A stretch of 64,000 bases of DNA, taken from assembly GCA_963664085.2 (NCBI GenBank), contig CAXXLO010000002.1, positions 5,084,001 to 5,148,000 of the forward strand, in the 5' to 3' direction. This DNA comes from Bin5 sp022821545 (GTDB lineage: Bacteria > Chloroflexota > Anaerolineae > Caldilineales > Caldilineaceae). Within the stretch, counting starts at the first letter, position 1. Each line of letters starts with the position of its first letter. The position numbers and the translations under genes were made by a program. The notes below the pieces were generated by a model, which was given only the letters and a program-made list of their open reading frames with translations, searched no databases and was not told the DNA's origin. Positions 7,614 to 16,912 of the stretch are shown one piece after another.

Positions 7614-10600
7614 CTAAGTGTCTACGGTTTCACTCAGTCCTATATTGATGGTATCACCCATCTGCTGAATATGCCCATGTGCGAATACGGCGTCCGCCAT
7701 CGTAATCGTGCGCCGCCCGTCTGCGAGCATGCGCCCGACCGCCTCGAGGCCGTACTGTTGAATGCGAAAGGGACGGCCGGCACAGTTCTCGATAATGAAG
7801 TCCACGACGCCAGGTTCATAGCGGTAAAAGCCTCGCACCGGCTCGGTGAGCAGCTCCATCGCCTGCTCGCGTGTAAAGGGCTCCACCTCGATCTCGTTAA
7901 ACAAATTGTACCAGGGGCTCTCGATTCGTCCCCATTCCTTGCTGATACGGATACCGGCGATAACCGCTCCGAGCGTTGCCGCGAAGTCACGCATGAAGAT
8001 GCGCCGCAGCCGCTGCTGCATCAGGTGATCGTAGGCGTTGAAAACGTCCATTTCGTCCATCAGAAGGATCAGGCGCAGGTGCTTGCCGGGATGACTTGCT
8101 TCACCAAAATGCTGCAACGCCTTGATCACGTCACGCAGATCCCTGATGAACTCTCTGTCCGTGTACTGTTCGTGGCCGGGGCGGTAGTAGAGAAGGTCCT
8201 GGAGGGCGTCTTTCGTCTCAGCCGTAAGCCCGGACAGCGTCGAAGCCGTGTGCAGGATCTCCTCCATCAGGAAATGGAAGAACGTATCCTCCTCGGTGCC
8301 CTCGAGGTCCACATACAGCGGCACAAACCAGTATTCCTCATCCTCCAGGCCCCAGAGATGGTTGTTCAGCTGATAGAGCAGCGTCGTCTTGCCGATCCGG
8401 CGTTCGCCGTGAATCATAATACTGTTGTTGTGCAATGTATCCACGATCTTCTGCAGCATCTCCCGTCTGCCGAAGAACATGTCCTCCCGCCGCACCGGCT
8501 CGCCGCTGATGAAGGGGTTGAAGGAGCGGACGACGGCGTCCAGGGCCCGGCGGCGGGTCTGGATGACCTCGATACCCATATAGCCGAAGCCGATGAGCGC
8601 CAGCAGGCCGGTGACGATGAGCGTTATGAGATAGTCTGTGCGGATCGACCCCAGCAGGGGCAGCCGCACCTGCGCGGGCAGCGGCTCTGCTTCAAAGGAA
8701 ACGCTGCTTATCTCGGAATAGGTGAAGGCGAAATCCCGCACCTGAAATTCGAGCGTGTACCGGCCCTTTTCGGTGAAGTCGGACAGCTCCAGAAAGGGCC
8801 GGTCCAGGAGCCGCCACTGGCCGAGTTCTCCGGGCGGACTCAGCCGGTAGAGGACGACGAGTTCAGATTGAGGCGTATAAAGATCACCTGCCTCATAGCC
8901 AACAATGATATTGCCGTCGGACTCCACTTTCCAGGCATTTGCAGATATCAGTTCGGCCTGGCCCGAGATGTCCTCGATCCTGATCCAGGGAGGTATCGAA
9001 TTCGGGCGATGGAATGTCAGCCCTTCTCTGCTGCCGAACCAGTAGAGCCCGCTCGGAGAGCGAACGATTGAAGAGATGGACGCGGCCGGCAGGACCGATT
9101 CGACAATGAGCGTTTCCCACGTGCGGCCGTCATAGCGGGTGACGCCGCCCTCGCTGCCGATCCACAGGGAGGCGTCGACCGGGTCGACGTACAGGTCGTA
9201 GAACAGCTTGCTCGGAAGACGGGCGGTGGCAGTGCGATCATGCCAGACCTGCCCGTCAAAATAGATCAGGCCGTGCTGGTTGACGGCGGCCCACATGGCG
9301 CCGGGGACCTTCGGATCCGAGACCAGAGCGGCGACATTGTCCCCGAAGGTCGACTGCCCTGCATCCGAGCCGGCCTGATACCGGGCCCATCCGCCATCGG
9401 GTTCGCCGACGAAAATCCCGCCGCTCTCAGTCGCCGCCCACAGACGGCCTGAGGCGTCGAGCGCCAGGTCCTGCACGACCTGTTGGGTCAAGGCCTCCTC
9501 AATTGACAGCACTCCGCTGTCAAAGTCGTAACGCGCCAAGCCGGTGTCAGTGCCTATCCAGAGTTGACGCTCCTGGGCCAAGACGGCAGTAACCAGTGCT
9601 GAAGGGAGGGTCTCCGGTGGAACCGGCTGTGTCCACAGCTCCGCGCCGGGCTCCAAAGAGGCAAGACCCCACCATGTCCCGGCCCAGATACGGCCCGACG
9701 CGTCCTGGGCGAGAGCGGTGACAAAGAGACTGGGGAGACCGCTCTCCACGTCGAAAAGAGCCTCATCGGCCAGGCCGTTGCCGGCGGCTTTGCGGCGGAT
9801 CCCCTCACCGCGGGTGCCGATCCAGAGGCGGCCCTCTTCGTCGGCGAGCATCGTCTGAATTTCGTTGGCGGGGCTTGCAGCCGGGGGGTGAATCTCCCGT
9901 CCCCAGATCTCCCTGTCCGAACGGAAAACGCCGGAAACGGTGCCCAGCCAGAGAGAGCCGGCCCGGTCGACCGCGACCGCATGGATGAAGGAAGTTTCCC
10001 CGCTGTTAATCGACTGTGGGACCAATTGGTATTGCAGAGATGCCGGCGCTTCGACCTCACGTTCGACGAGGCGGAAGAACCCGCCGCCTTCCGTGCCGAC
10101 CCAGACAGTGCCGGTCCCATCGCCGGCCAGCGAAGTGATGCGCACGCGTTCACGGGCGTGCAGAGGGTTGGTCTCAACCTGTTCCCATGCGCCGGTGGAT
10201 GGATTTCGCCAGGCGATGTTGCCGCCGGCGGCCACCCATACCGGTCCGGCGGCATCAGCCCACAGGGCGGTAACCTCCCGTGCGGGCAGCCCTTCCGCTT
10301 CGCCGATCGCGCTCCAGCGCCCGTCATGCCTGAGCCAGAGCCCGTCGGACGTCCCGACCCAGATACTGTCTCCGCCGTTCGAGCTGCCGATCACGTTGAT
10401 ATATGCTTCGTCCAGCCCGGTCACGCGGGACGGCGCGTCACCATTCCAAAGATAGAGGCCGGCCGCGGTGCCGATCCAAAGCTGGCCTGCCGCGTAGTGC
10501 AGGGCCCGCACTGGAGAGTCCAGACGATCGAGCAGGTCCCAGGCGTTTGCATTCCAGGTGAGTACGGCTCCGGTTGCCGTTCCCGCCCAGAGTTCCGAGC

Positions 10601-10910
10601 TGGTTTCACCGAGAGTCAAGCTGTAGACGCCGCCCTGCAGATCGGCGCCTTCCGTCCACGAATGCCAGGCGCCGTTGTAGCGGCTGATGCCGTGATCGGT
10701 CCCAAACCAGACCTCCCCTTCGCCGACCGTTACCGCCAGAACGTTATTGGAGGCCAGGCCGTCTTCCTGTGTGTAGTCGGACCAGGGAGGAATCAGGGTA
10801 CCGTTGGCGAGGGTCCGGGCGGGCCGAAAAAGCAGGACGACCGCCGCGGCGGCCAGCAGAAGCGCGGCGCGCCTTTGAAATCTGTCTGTTGCCGGAGAAC
10901 GTTTGACCAT
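7614..10910 (-). CDS. Sensor-like beta-propeller/Y_Y_Y/TM/ATPase fusion protein
   Basis: The 1098-residue protein starts MVKRSPATDRFQRRAALLL, a signal anchor (about 14-29). Residues 40-680 hold a dozen or so repeats of the two-component-regulator propeller type (LWIGT, VWVGT, IWAGT followed by G[IL]xRY). Residues 685-745 resemble the Y_Y_Y domain. A transmembrane helix spans about 759-781. The cytoplasmic part opens NPFISGEPVRREDMFFGRRE, with Walker A HGERRIGKTT (834-843) and Walker B LILLMDEMDVF. The extracytoplasmic layout is that of hybrid two-component sensors, but an ATPase replaces the kinase. The 10910 start is chosen because a strong promoter lies at 11012-11039; the frame stays open upstream to 11213. 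Confidence 0.85.
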   Translation of the reverse strand: MVKRSPATDRFQRRAALLLAAAAVVLLFRPARTLANGTLIPPWSDYTQEDGLASNNVLAVTVGEGEVWFGTDHGISRYNGAWHSWTEGADLQGGVYSLTLGETSSELWAGTATGAVLTWNANAWDLLDRLDSPVRALHYAAGQLWIGTAAGLYLWNGDAPSRVTGLDEAYINVIGSSNGGDSIWVGTSDGLWLRHDGRWSAIGEAEGLPAREVTALWADAAGPVWVAAGGNIAWRNPSTGAWEQVETNPLHARERVRITSLAGDGTGTVWVGTEGGGFFRLVEREVEAPASLQYQLVPQSINSGETSFIHAVAVDRAGSLWLGTVSGVFRSDREIWGREIHPPAASPANEIQTMLADEEGRLWIGTRGEGIRRKAAGNGLADEALFDVESGLPSLFVTALAQDASGRIWAGTWWGLASLEPGAELWTQPVPPETLPSALVTAVLAQERQLWIGTDTGLARYDFDSGVLSIEEALTQQVVQDLALDASGRLWAATESGGIFVGEPDGGWARYQAGSDAGQSTFGDNVAALVSDPKVPGAMWAAVNQHGLIYFDGQVWHDRTATARLPSKLFYDLYVDPVDASLWIGSEGGVTRYDGRTWETLIVESVLPAASISSIVRSPSGLYWFGSREGLTFHRPNSIPPWIRIEDISGQAELISANAWKVESDGNIIVGYEAGDLYTPQSELVVLYRLSPPGELGQWRLLDRPFLELSDFTEKGRYTLEFQVRDFAFTYSEISSVSFEAEPLPAQVRLPLLGSIRTDYLITLIVTGLLALIGFGYMGIEVIQTRRRALDAVVRSFNPFISGEPVRREDMFFGRREMLQKIVDTLHNNSIMIHGERRIGKTTLLYQLNNHLWGLEDEEYWFVPLYVDLEGTEEDTFFHFLMEEILHTASTLSGLTAETKDALQDLLYYRPGHEQYTDREFIRDLRDVIKALQHFGEASHPGKHLRLILLMDEMDVFNAYDHLMQQRLRRIFMRDFAATLGAVIAGIRISKEWGRIESPWYNLFNEIEVEPFTREQAMELLTEPVRGFYRYEPGVVDFIIENCAGRPFRIQQYGLEAVGRMLADGRRTITMADAVFAHGHIQQMGDTINIGLSETVDT

Positions 10911-11011
10911 TACTCTTCGCGCGCAGGGCCAGCGGGTCGTGACCAGTGGCCCGTTATGCCGGTCGTTATGAGGGCTTTCTGACGACGCATCACCGGTCAC
11001 TGAACCTTCAG

Positions 11012-11039
11012 AATATAACGAATGGACATTTCCTGTCAA
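11012..11039 (-). promoter_or_regulatory. Strong sigma70-like promoter for the propeller-ATPase gene
   Basis: On the minus strand TTGACA (11039-11034) is followed after 16 bases by TATATT (11017-11012), about 100 bases before the ATG at 10910. It places transcription start inside the upstream open frame and so supports the shorter start. The 310-base divergent gap 10911-11220 holds this site and the gcvT leader; no other element was recognised. Confidence 0.65.
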
Positions 11040-11127
11040 CGCGCACGCTTTTCCGACCGTTTGAAAAGACGACAATCCGTCTCTGTTTTCGTCCCAATTC
11101 CCAAACGACGGCAAAACCCACATATAT

Positions 11128-11196
11128 TTGCCAATTCCCTGCCGTTTTGTTGTATGATCAGTGCTGTTTGTGCTGAGTGATTCCGGTGAGAACCGG
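11128..11196 (+). promoter_or_regulatory. Candidate gcvT promoter and leader hairpin
   Basis: TTGCCA at 11128-11133 and TATGAT at 11153-11158 are 19 bases apart, a weak but possible sigma70 pair. Downstream, CCGGT (11183-11187) and ACCGG (11192-11196) pair around a GAGA tetraloop of the GNRA class. The leader is only about 55 bases and does not match the glycine riboswitch as I know it. Confidence 0.3.
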
Positions 11197-11220
11197 CGTA
11201 GTTTTGGAGACAAAGAAGTA

Positions 11221-12312
11221 ATGAAACAGACCCGACTTTACGACCGACATGTAGGACTGGGCGGACGCGTGGTTCCCTTTGCGGACTACGAACTGCCTGT
11301 GCAGTACGCGGCCGGGCCCAATGCGGAACATCGAAGCGTGCGTACCGCCGCAGGCGTGTTTGATATCGATCACATGGGGCAGTTTGCGCTCAGCGGCGAG
11401 GACGCGCTGTCCTTTCTGCAATATGTGCAGGTGGCGGATGTCTCGTCGGTGAAGGAATGGGAAGCCCGCTACAGCCTGCTCTGCTATGATGACGGCACGA
11501 TCGTTGATGACATTTTCATCTACCGCCTGCCGGAAAAGTGGCTCATCGTCGTCAACGCCGCCAACCGGGAAAAGGACTTTACCTGGTTGCAGAGCTTCAC
11601 CCACGGGTACCGCGTGGCGTTGACCGACGTTTCGGACGAGACATATATGCTGGCCGTGCAAGGCCCGAAGGCAGCCGCGATCCTGGACAGGATGAGCGCC
11701 TCCGACATTGCAGCCGCGCCGCCCCGCACAGCTCTGCAGGCTGAGGTCGGGGGGGTCGAGATGCTCCTGGGCCGCACCGGTTACACGGGTGAGGACGGCT
11801 TCGAACTCTACCTGCCTCCGGATAAGGCCGTACCATTCTGGGATGCTCTACTGGCGGAGGGGGCAGGCGATGGTCTCCTGCCTTGCGGACTTGCGGCCCG
11901 CGACAGTTTGCGATTCGAAGCCTGCATGTCGCTGTACGGCCACGAAATCGACGCCAGGACCAACCCCTACGAAGCGCGGCTCGGCTGGGTCGTCGCCCTG
12001 CAAAAACCGGCCTTCCTGGGGCGCAACGCGCTGCTGAAAGTGAAATTGGAGGGAACGGAGCGCTACCTGGTGGGCTTTGAAATGATAGAAAAGGCCGTTC
12101 CCAGGGAGGAGCACGGGATCATCGGTTTCGAGGGGCAGGTGGTCGGCCACGTCACGACCGGCATGAAGAGCCCGACACTGGGCGCCTTTATCGGCCTGGG
12201 ATACCTGCCTCGCGGAATGACCCGCGTCGGTTCGGAGATCCACGTATTGATCCGCGGCAGGCCGCGCCGGGCGCGCATTTGCAAGCGGCCATTCTACAGG
12301 GCGAGACGGTGA
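11221..12312 (+). CDS. gcvT: Aminomethyltransferase (glycine cleavage T-protein family)
   Basis: A 363-residue folate-binding T-protein. It carries GTIVDDIFIYR, VVNAANREKD, the RTGYTGEDGFELY signature and LRFEACMSLYGHEI, all diagnostic of GcvT and not of the related YgfZ. GcvT releases ammonia and forms 5,10-methylene-THF from the H-protein-bound aminomethyl group. No gcvH or gcvP is in the window, so it may act with genes elsewhere or demethylate another amine. The ATG at 11221 follows GGAG about 11 bases upstream; the frame is open further upstream, but without a ribosome-binding site. It is followed 20 bases later by a cupin gene, probably in the same transcript. Confidence 0.88.
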   Translation: MKQTRLYDRHVGLGGRVVPFADYELPVQYAAGPNAEHRSVRTAAGVFDIDHMGQFALSGEDALSFLQYVQVADVSSVKEWEARYSLLCYDDGTIVDDIFIYRLPEKWLIVVNAANREKDFTWLQSFTHGYRVALTDVSDETYMLAVQGPKAAAILDRMSASDIAAAPPRTALQAEVGGVEMLLGRTGYTGEDGFELYLPPDKAVPFWDALLAEGAGDGLLPCGLAARDSLRFEACMSLYGHEIDARTNPYEARLGWVVALQKPAFLGRNALLKVKLEGTERYLVGFEMIEKAVPREEHGIIGFEGQVVGHVTTGMKSPTLGAFIGLGYLPRGMTRVGSEIHVLIRGRPRRARICKRPFYRARR

Positions 12313-12332
12313 CACCGAGGAGAATAGACGAA

Positions 12333-12647
12333 ATGGCTATCGAGCATGCAGAACCAGGAAAGGTAATTGACCTCAACACGTTTGGTGGAACGGCTTCGAC
12401 CGCCGTCGTCAAAGAGAAAGAGTTTGAAGCGATTCGGGTCTACCTCAGCCCGGGCAAGAAGATCCCGCCGCACAAAGTTGACGGGCCGATAACGGTACAT
12501 TGCCTCAGCGGTAGTTGCACTTTTTTCGTAGAGGATGAGCCTAGAGAGCTTGTCCCAGGTTCGTGGCTTTACCTGGAGGGAGGGACAATGCATTCCTTGC
12601 AGGCGGAGGAGGCGTGTGCCGTGTTAGTGACGATCTTATTCAGTTAG
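12333..12647 (+). CDS. Small cupin-domain protein
   Basis: A 104-residue single cupin barrel. The two motifs are PPHKVDGPITVHCLSGSCTF and the later PGSWLYLEGGTMHSL, with histidines placed as metal ligands. Such small cupins bind a metal and may be sensors, isomerases or dioxygenases; the substrate is unknown. The start at 12333 is set by GAGGAG at 12317-12322. It sits 20 bases after gcvT and convergent with the PIN toxin gene; the 92-base gap between them shows no clear terminator. Confidence 0.75.
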   Translation: MAIEHAEPGKVIDLNTFGGTASTAVVKEKEFEAIRVYLSPGKKIPPHKVDGPITVHCLSGSCTFFVEDEPRELVPGSWLYLEGGTMHSLQAEEACAVLVTILFS

Positions 12648-12739
12648 AGCGAGTATCGATAGAAGTAATAGTAAGCCACGATTCAAACAGGAATGCGTTG
12701 GGATTCACCCGTCTGTTAGGTTCTACGTGTCATGGCAAT

Positions 12740-13150
12740 TCAAACACCATGGTCCCAACGAAGGACGTCATCAAATCTGACGAAATCATTGTCGAAGGTT
12801 GCGACGTGGTCGCCAGAGGCGGCGGCCAAGGCGGCCAAATAACAGTCCAAAAAGTCGAATCCTGTTGAGGCAAAACGATCCAGAGCATCCAGCAATTCGT
12901 CTCGATTCACGCAACGAATGCCTGGGCTCTTGATAATGTTCTGTAACTCTTCTGCAATTTGCCTGCGGTTAATCTTGTAAACGGACTGAAGTACCCACAC
13001 GGCCTCGGCCACAGCGACCTCGGTCAGGATCAGAAAATAGTCTCCGTCAGATGCATCCAAGAATAACTGCCGGGCGACGGGAGAGTGCCGTTCATGGTCA
13101 CCCCGCAAGAATCTGATGAGTACATTAGTATCAAGTAGATAGTTTGTCAT
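12740..13150 (-). CDS. vapC: PIN-domain ribonuclease toxin (VapC-like)
   Basis: The 136-residue protein opens MTNYLLDTNVLIRFLRGD, the classic PIN start with the first catalytic Asp. An acidic residue in LTEVAVAEAVW, the Asp in FLDCYLAALAAA and the DNDF segment complete the acidic pocket. VapC toxins cleave tRNA or rRNA when not bound by antitoxin. The gene overlaps the upstream small gene by four bases (ATGA), the usual antitoxin-toxin arrangement. Local composition is more AT-rich than in the flanking operons, which suggests acquisition. Confidence 0.88.
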   Translation of the reverse strand: MTNYLLDTNVLIRFLRGDHERHSPVARQLFLDASDGDYFLILTEVAVAEAVWVLQSVYKINRRQIAEELQNIIKSPGIRCVNRDELLDALDRFASTGFDFLDCYLAALAAASGDHVATFDNDFVRFDDVLRWDHGV

Positions 13151-13443
13151 CCGTATCTGACAGACCTTGCTTCGCGCGCAATTTCTCTCTCCTCTGATTT
13201 GGAACGGGCGGGATTGCCATCGGCGAAAACACCATACAGTTCAGCAAGTGATTTTGATGGAGGACGAGTCAAAAGGTCATCGGCCAATTGTTTCCCTTGG
13301 CCCTTCGACTCAAGTCGATCAATTGGGTCGGATCTCCTCCTGCATGACTCCACTTCCGCCAACAGAAGTCGCCCAAGTCTATCCTGTTCCTCTTGCGGCA
13401 GTGCCGCGGCTCTTTCGAAAGCCTGTTGAAGAAGCTGGGTCAT
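13147..13443 (-). CDS. Putative antitoxin paired with the PIN toxin
   Basis: A 98-residue acidic and basic mixed protein. The N-terminal helix LLQQAFERAAALPQEEQDRLGRLLL (shown here as the region 4-28) is typical of small antitoxin-like proteins found next to PIN or RelE toxins in Chloroflexota and cyanobacteria. It is not an obvious AbrB- or RHH-type DNA-binding fold. An AGGAGG ribosome-binding site lies about 10 bases before the ATG. It is the first gene of the pair and overlaps the toxin start by four bases. Confidence 0.7.
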   Translation of the reverse strand: MTQLLQQAFERAAALPQEEQDRLGRLLLAEVESCRRRSDPIDRLESKGQGKQLADDLLTRPPSKSLAELYGVFADGNPARSKSEEREIAREARSVRYG

Positions 13444-13624
13444 CTGTCTAACGCCTCCTGACTGTACGAATTCCCTCTATGTCCTTCGCCAAAGTGCAAA
13501 TGCCGCGGGCACATTATACACCATGGCGCCGAACAGCATGGGCGCGTTCTCTGATGGGCACGCGCGTCAGATGCGCCCACTGTGGAGACGCTGAATCTGG
13601 CGATCAGGTATACAGAGATAATCC

Positions 13625-14617
13625 TTACAACCCCAACTCCTGCGTCTTGCCGCTGCGTATGGCCTCAAACGCCTTGAGCACCATCGCCGTCGCGCGCGTA
13701 CCGTCACGGGGACCGACCGGCGGCTCTGTATCGTGCAGCAGGCACCTGGCCCACGCCTCCAGCTCGCCACGCGTGCCCTCCGGATCGGAGGGGGCCGGAG
13801 GCGGCAACTCCTCCACCGACAGCGAGCTGAGCTCGCAGCCGCCAAAGGTAACCTTGTGGCAACGGTCGTGAAGCGTGGCCGTTCGCTGCCCATCCAGCAC
13901 CTCGAAGAAAAACTTGGACGTGTAGCGGGCGTCCCCGCTGTCGCCGGCGATAATTGAAGCAATACTGCCGTTTTCAAACTGCACCGAGACCGCGGCGTTG
14001 TCAACCAGCCCGATCTCAGGATGGGTCAGCGCGCCGCCGGCCGCGCTGATGCGCACCGGCTCCGATTCATTCAGCCAGTAGACCAGGTCGAAGGCGTGAC
14101 AGCCGTTTGAAAGTACCGGTCCGCCCCCGCGCTCCGGCGTAATCGCCCAGCCCTTCATGTTGGGGTGCAGGCTCTGGCCCACCGTAACCAAAGGCTTGGG
14201 GATGACCTCCTTCACCTTGGCGACCAGCGGGGCAAAGCGAAACTTGAAGCCCATCATCAGTTTGACGCCGGCGGCGGCAACGGCCTCCTCAATCTCCAGG
14301 CACTCCTCGATCGTAAGCGCCATAGGTTTCTCGAGAAAGATATGCTTGCCGGCTGCGGCCGCCTGGGTCGCGAAGGGCGTGTGCGAATCATGGTGGGTGG
14401 CGATCAGTACGGCGTCAATACTATCGTCGTCCCACACAGTTTCGACGTCGGTCGTGTGGTAACGGCCGCCGAACTCATGACAGGCGCTGGCGGCGGCATC
14501 TTCCAGGGCATCGACATAGGCCGCGAAGTTCAACGCCGGCACGTCGCGGGCTCGGCGCATATGGCTGCGCCCCATTCCGCCGCAGCCGATGAGCGCCATA
14601 TTGATCGAATCAGTCAT
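13625..14617 (-). CDS. Gfo/Idh/MocA family oxidoreductase
   Basis: About 330 residues, an NAD(P)-dependent sugar or inositol dehydrogenase. The N-terminal Rossmann fold shows MALIGCGGMGRSH, followed by the EKP motif in FLEKPMALTIEE that carries the catalytic Lys. The C-terminal alpha/beta domain is of normal size. The start is the ATG at 14617, nine bases after GGAGGA; the frame also allows a TTG one codon earlier. It is the last gene of the CUT1 importer and sialidase-like operon, so it probably oxidises the imported sugar or a released unit. Confidence 0.88.
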   Translation of the reverse strand: MTDSINMALIGCGGMGRSHMRRARDVPALNFAAYVDALEDAAASACHEFGGRYHTTDVETVWDDDSIDAVLIATHHDSHTPFATQAAAAGKHIFLEKPMALTIEECLEIEEAVAAAGVKLMMGFKFRFAPLVAKVKEVIPKPLVTVGQSLHPNMKGWAITPERGGGPVLSNGCHAFDLVYWLNESEPVRISAAGGALTHPEIGLVDNAAVSVQFENGSIASIIAGDSGDARYTSKFFFEVLDGQRTATLHDRCHKVTFGGCELSSLSVEELPPPAPSDPEGTRGELEAWARCLLHDTEPPVGPRDGTRATAMVLKAFEAIRSGKTQELGL

Positions 14618-14703
14618 CAAAGTTGTCCTCCAAATTCAGTGACCGGATAGAAGGCCTCCATCTGGCGGGCCAATCCGGGCGATCCTCCAATTGCTCGACT
14701 GTC

Positions 14704-15894
14704 CTACCTGAGAAGGAAAGTTGAACCGGCAATGTAACGGGTGCCGCCCATTCCATTGCCGTCGTCCATCGTAAAGTAGTAGGCGGCGAATATGCGGCCC
14801 GGCTCTACTTCCGTCGCAACCGGGTACCCCAGATCTGTGGTAGGGCAGTCGTCGCGGAGAATCTGCTCGTCGCTCCAGGTTTCGCCTTCATCTTCGCTTA
14901 TTATCATGCCGATTCCGCGGGGGATCTTACGGCGGGCGAACAGCACGAGAATTCGCCCGTCAGCCAGCTGCATCGGCCACGGCGAACGATAATGTTTGCC
15001 TATGCCTGACAGTGTGCTCCTCCGCTCCCGCGACCGCACTGCCCATGGAGAACGCCCCCAACGTACAATCGGCTTCGGCCGCGACCAGGAGTAGCCACCG
15101 TCGTCGGAAAAGTTCATCTGAATGGCGTCGCGCAGCCCGTCGATGTTTAACGAGTAACATTGCAAGCGCCCCGACGGCAGGCGCAGCAGACCGGCATACG
15201 TGGGCCGGCCGTCTCCGGTCGCATCATCGCAGATACGGGCAAGCGGCTCCCAGCTGAGGCCATTGTCATCTGTCCCATACAGGACCACGCCGCCTGTAGG
15301 CAGGCCGGCAGTCATCGCGGCAAGCTGCGTCCCGTCCGCCATCTGTACGAGCGGGTGCCCATCCTTATGCACCATGTCGTGACCGGCTGGCGACTGGACC
15401 GGCGTCGGAACAGACTCCCAGGTCAGGCCGCGATCCGGCGAACGCACGGCGAAACAGAGCAGGGCGGGCAGGTGGCCCTCGCCTGCATGGGTACGCCCAA
15501 AGTAAATGGCCGTTTCGGGAGCGGTCAGGTCGATCCATTCACGCGCGACGGCGTGGTCTGCTTCCACCTGTTGGAGAAAGGCGCGCCGCTTCTCAACCGG
15601 TGCGCTCTCGTCGAAAATGACAACGTCATTGGCCCGATCCCATGTTGCGCCGTAATCAAAGCTGCGCGCCAAGATGATCTGCGCCCTACCGTGATATCCC
15701 GCCGGACCATGTTGGACATCGCTCCTGTAGCGGTAGGCGCAGGGCGCGCGGTTGTAGATGATGGCGATTTCGCCGCCGCCAAAGTTGAAGATACCGCCCT
15801 GTCGAGGGTGGCCGGCGTAGCGGTCGCGCGCATAGTCGACCAGCGTGTGTTCGACTTCTGCCAGTTCAGGTGCGGGTATGAATTGTGCCGTCAT
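14704..15894 (-). CDS. Sialidase-like BNR-repeat protein
   Basis: 396 residues with five Asp-box motifs: SFDYGATW, SPDRGLTW, GTDDNGLSW, SDDGGYSW and SEDEGETW. These mark a six-bladed sialidase-type propeller. There is no signal peptide, so it is likely cytoplasmic. No clear FRIP motif was seen at the N-terminus, so true sialidase activity is unproven; related proteins act on diverse glycans or are uncharacterised. It follows the two permease genes and precedes the Gfo/Idh/MocA gene, suggesting that it acts on the imported compound. Confidence 0.82.
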   Translation of the reverse strand: MTAQFIPAPELAEVEHTLVDYARDRYAGHPRQGGIFNFGGGEIAIIYNRAPCAYRYRSDVQHGPAGYHGRAQIILARSFDYGATWDRANDVVIFDESAPVEKRRAFLQQVEADHAVAREWIDLTAPETAIYFGRTHAGEGHLPALLCFAVRSPDRGLTWESVPTPVQSPAGHDMVHKDGHPLVQMADGTQLAAMTAGLPTGGVVLYGTDDNGLSWEPLARICDDATGDGRPTYAGLLRLPSGRLQCYSLNIDGLRDAIQMNFSDDGGYSWSRPKPIVRWGRSPWAVRSRERRSTLSGIGKHYRSPWPMQLADGRILVLFARRKIPRGIGMIISEDEGETWSDEQILRDDCPTTDLGYPVATEVEPGRIFAAYYFTMDDGNGMGGTRYIAGSTFLLR

Positions 15895-15935
15895 GGGTTC
15901 GGCCGCTTGTCGGCGCAGCGTGCAGACATGCCTTC

Positions 15936-16859
15936 CTACTTCAGACCGGTGAGAGCGATGCCCTGCACGAACTGGCGTTGAAATGCGATGAAGAGGAACA
16001 GAATGGGAAGCACGGCCATCACCGATCCGGCCAGCAGGACGGACTGGAACAGTTCAGCCATCGAAGTCAGCGAACCGGAACCGTAGGCGAGGGAGTACAT
16101 TCCGACCGAAATCGTGTAAAGCCGTTCGGAGCTGGACATCACCAGCGGCCAGACGAAAGCGTTCCAGCTGCCCTGGAACTGGAAGAGGGCCACGACGGTG
16201 ACGACGGGACCCGACAGGGGCATAATCACCCGCAGCCAGATCATCGGCTCGCTGCAGCCGTCGATGCGCGCCGCGTCCTCCAAATCCTTCGGCAGTGTAC
16301 GGAAAAACTGGCGAAAGAGAAAAATGGAGCTGGCGCTGACCACGTTGGGCAGGATCAGCCCGGCATAGCTGTTGTAGAGTCCGTGCCCGCCTGCCCCAAA
16401 GATGTCGTTGCCGCCCAGCAGCGGCAGCCGCAGCATGAGGATAAAGAGCGGCAGAAACGTGACTGAACCGGGAATCATCATCGTGGCCAGGACAAGACCG
16501 AACAGGAAATCGCGCGCCGGAAAGCGCAGGCGGCCAAAAACGTATCCGGCCAGTGAAGAAGTGGTTGTCGCCAGCACCGTGACCGCAACCGCGTAGATGG
16601 TCGTGGTGCGGAGGTATTTGCTGATGCTGGCCATCTTCCAGGCGACGATATAGGGTTCGAGGCTCCAGTTCAAGGGGTTGAACATGTCCCAGGTGAACCC
16701 TATCCGTATGACCATGCCAGCCGTGCCCAAAGAACTGACGGCCATCCAGAGAAAAGGCAGCGCCGCGATGACAAGCCCAATCAGGATGCCGATGACAAGA
16801 AGAGTTCTATACAGCAACTCCTCCCGCTGCGGAAGACGCAGTCTGCGTGTCTGTGCCAT
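15936..16859 (-). CDS. CUT1 sugar ABC transporter permease (MalG type)
   Basis: 307 residues with six predicted membrane helices, starting with a helix at about 18-40. The cytoplasmic EAA loop reads LEDAARIDGCSEPMIWLRVIMPLSGP, which contacts the ATPase subunit. It pairs with the MalF-type gene 53 bases upstream. The ATG at 16859 is preceded by GAGGG. No ATPase gene is present in the operon. Confidence 0.9.
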   Translation of the reverse strand: MAQTRRLRLPQREELLYRTLLVIGILIGLVIAALPFLWMAVSSLGTAGMVIRIGFTWDMFNPLNWSLEPYIVAWKMASISKYLRTTTIYAVAVTVLATTTSSLAGYVFGRLRFPARDFLFGLVLATMMIPGSVTFLPLFILMLRLPLLGGNDIFGAGGHGLYNSYAGLILPNVVSASSIFLFRQFFRTLPKDLEDAARIDGCSEPMIWLRVIMPLSGPVVTVVALFQFQGSWNAFVWPLVMSSSERLYTISVGMYSLAYGSGSLTSMAELFQSVLLAGSVMAVLPILFLFIAFQRQFVQGIALTGLK

Positions 16860-16912
16860 GTGAAATGCAACCCTCGCGGCCGCTGATCAGGCGAGCGGCC
16901 GGCCTCTGTCGA

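Noticed and set aside
10911..11213. Longer N-terminus for the propeller-ATPase protein
   Set aside because: The extra 101 codons would begin upstream of the near-consensus promoter at 11012-11039 and show no signal or domain.
11161..11220. Glycine riboswitch before gcvT
   Set aside because: The leader is only about 55 bases and lacks the conserved aptamer cores; only a small GNRA hairpin is seen.
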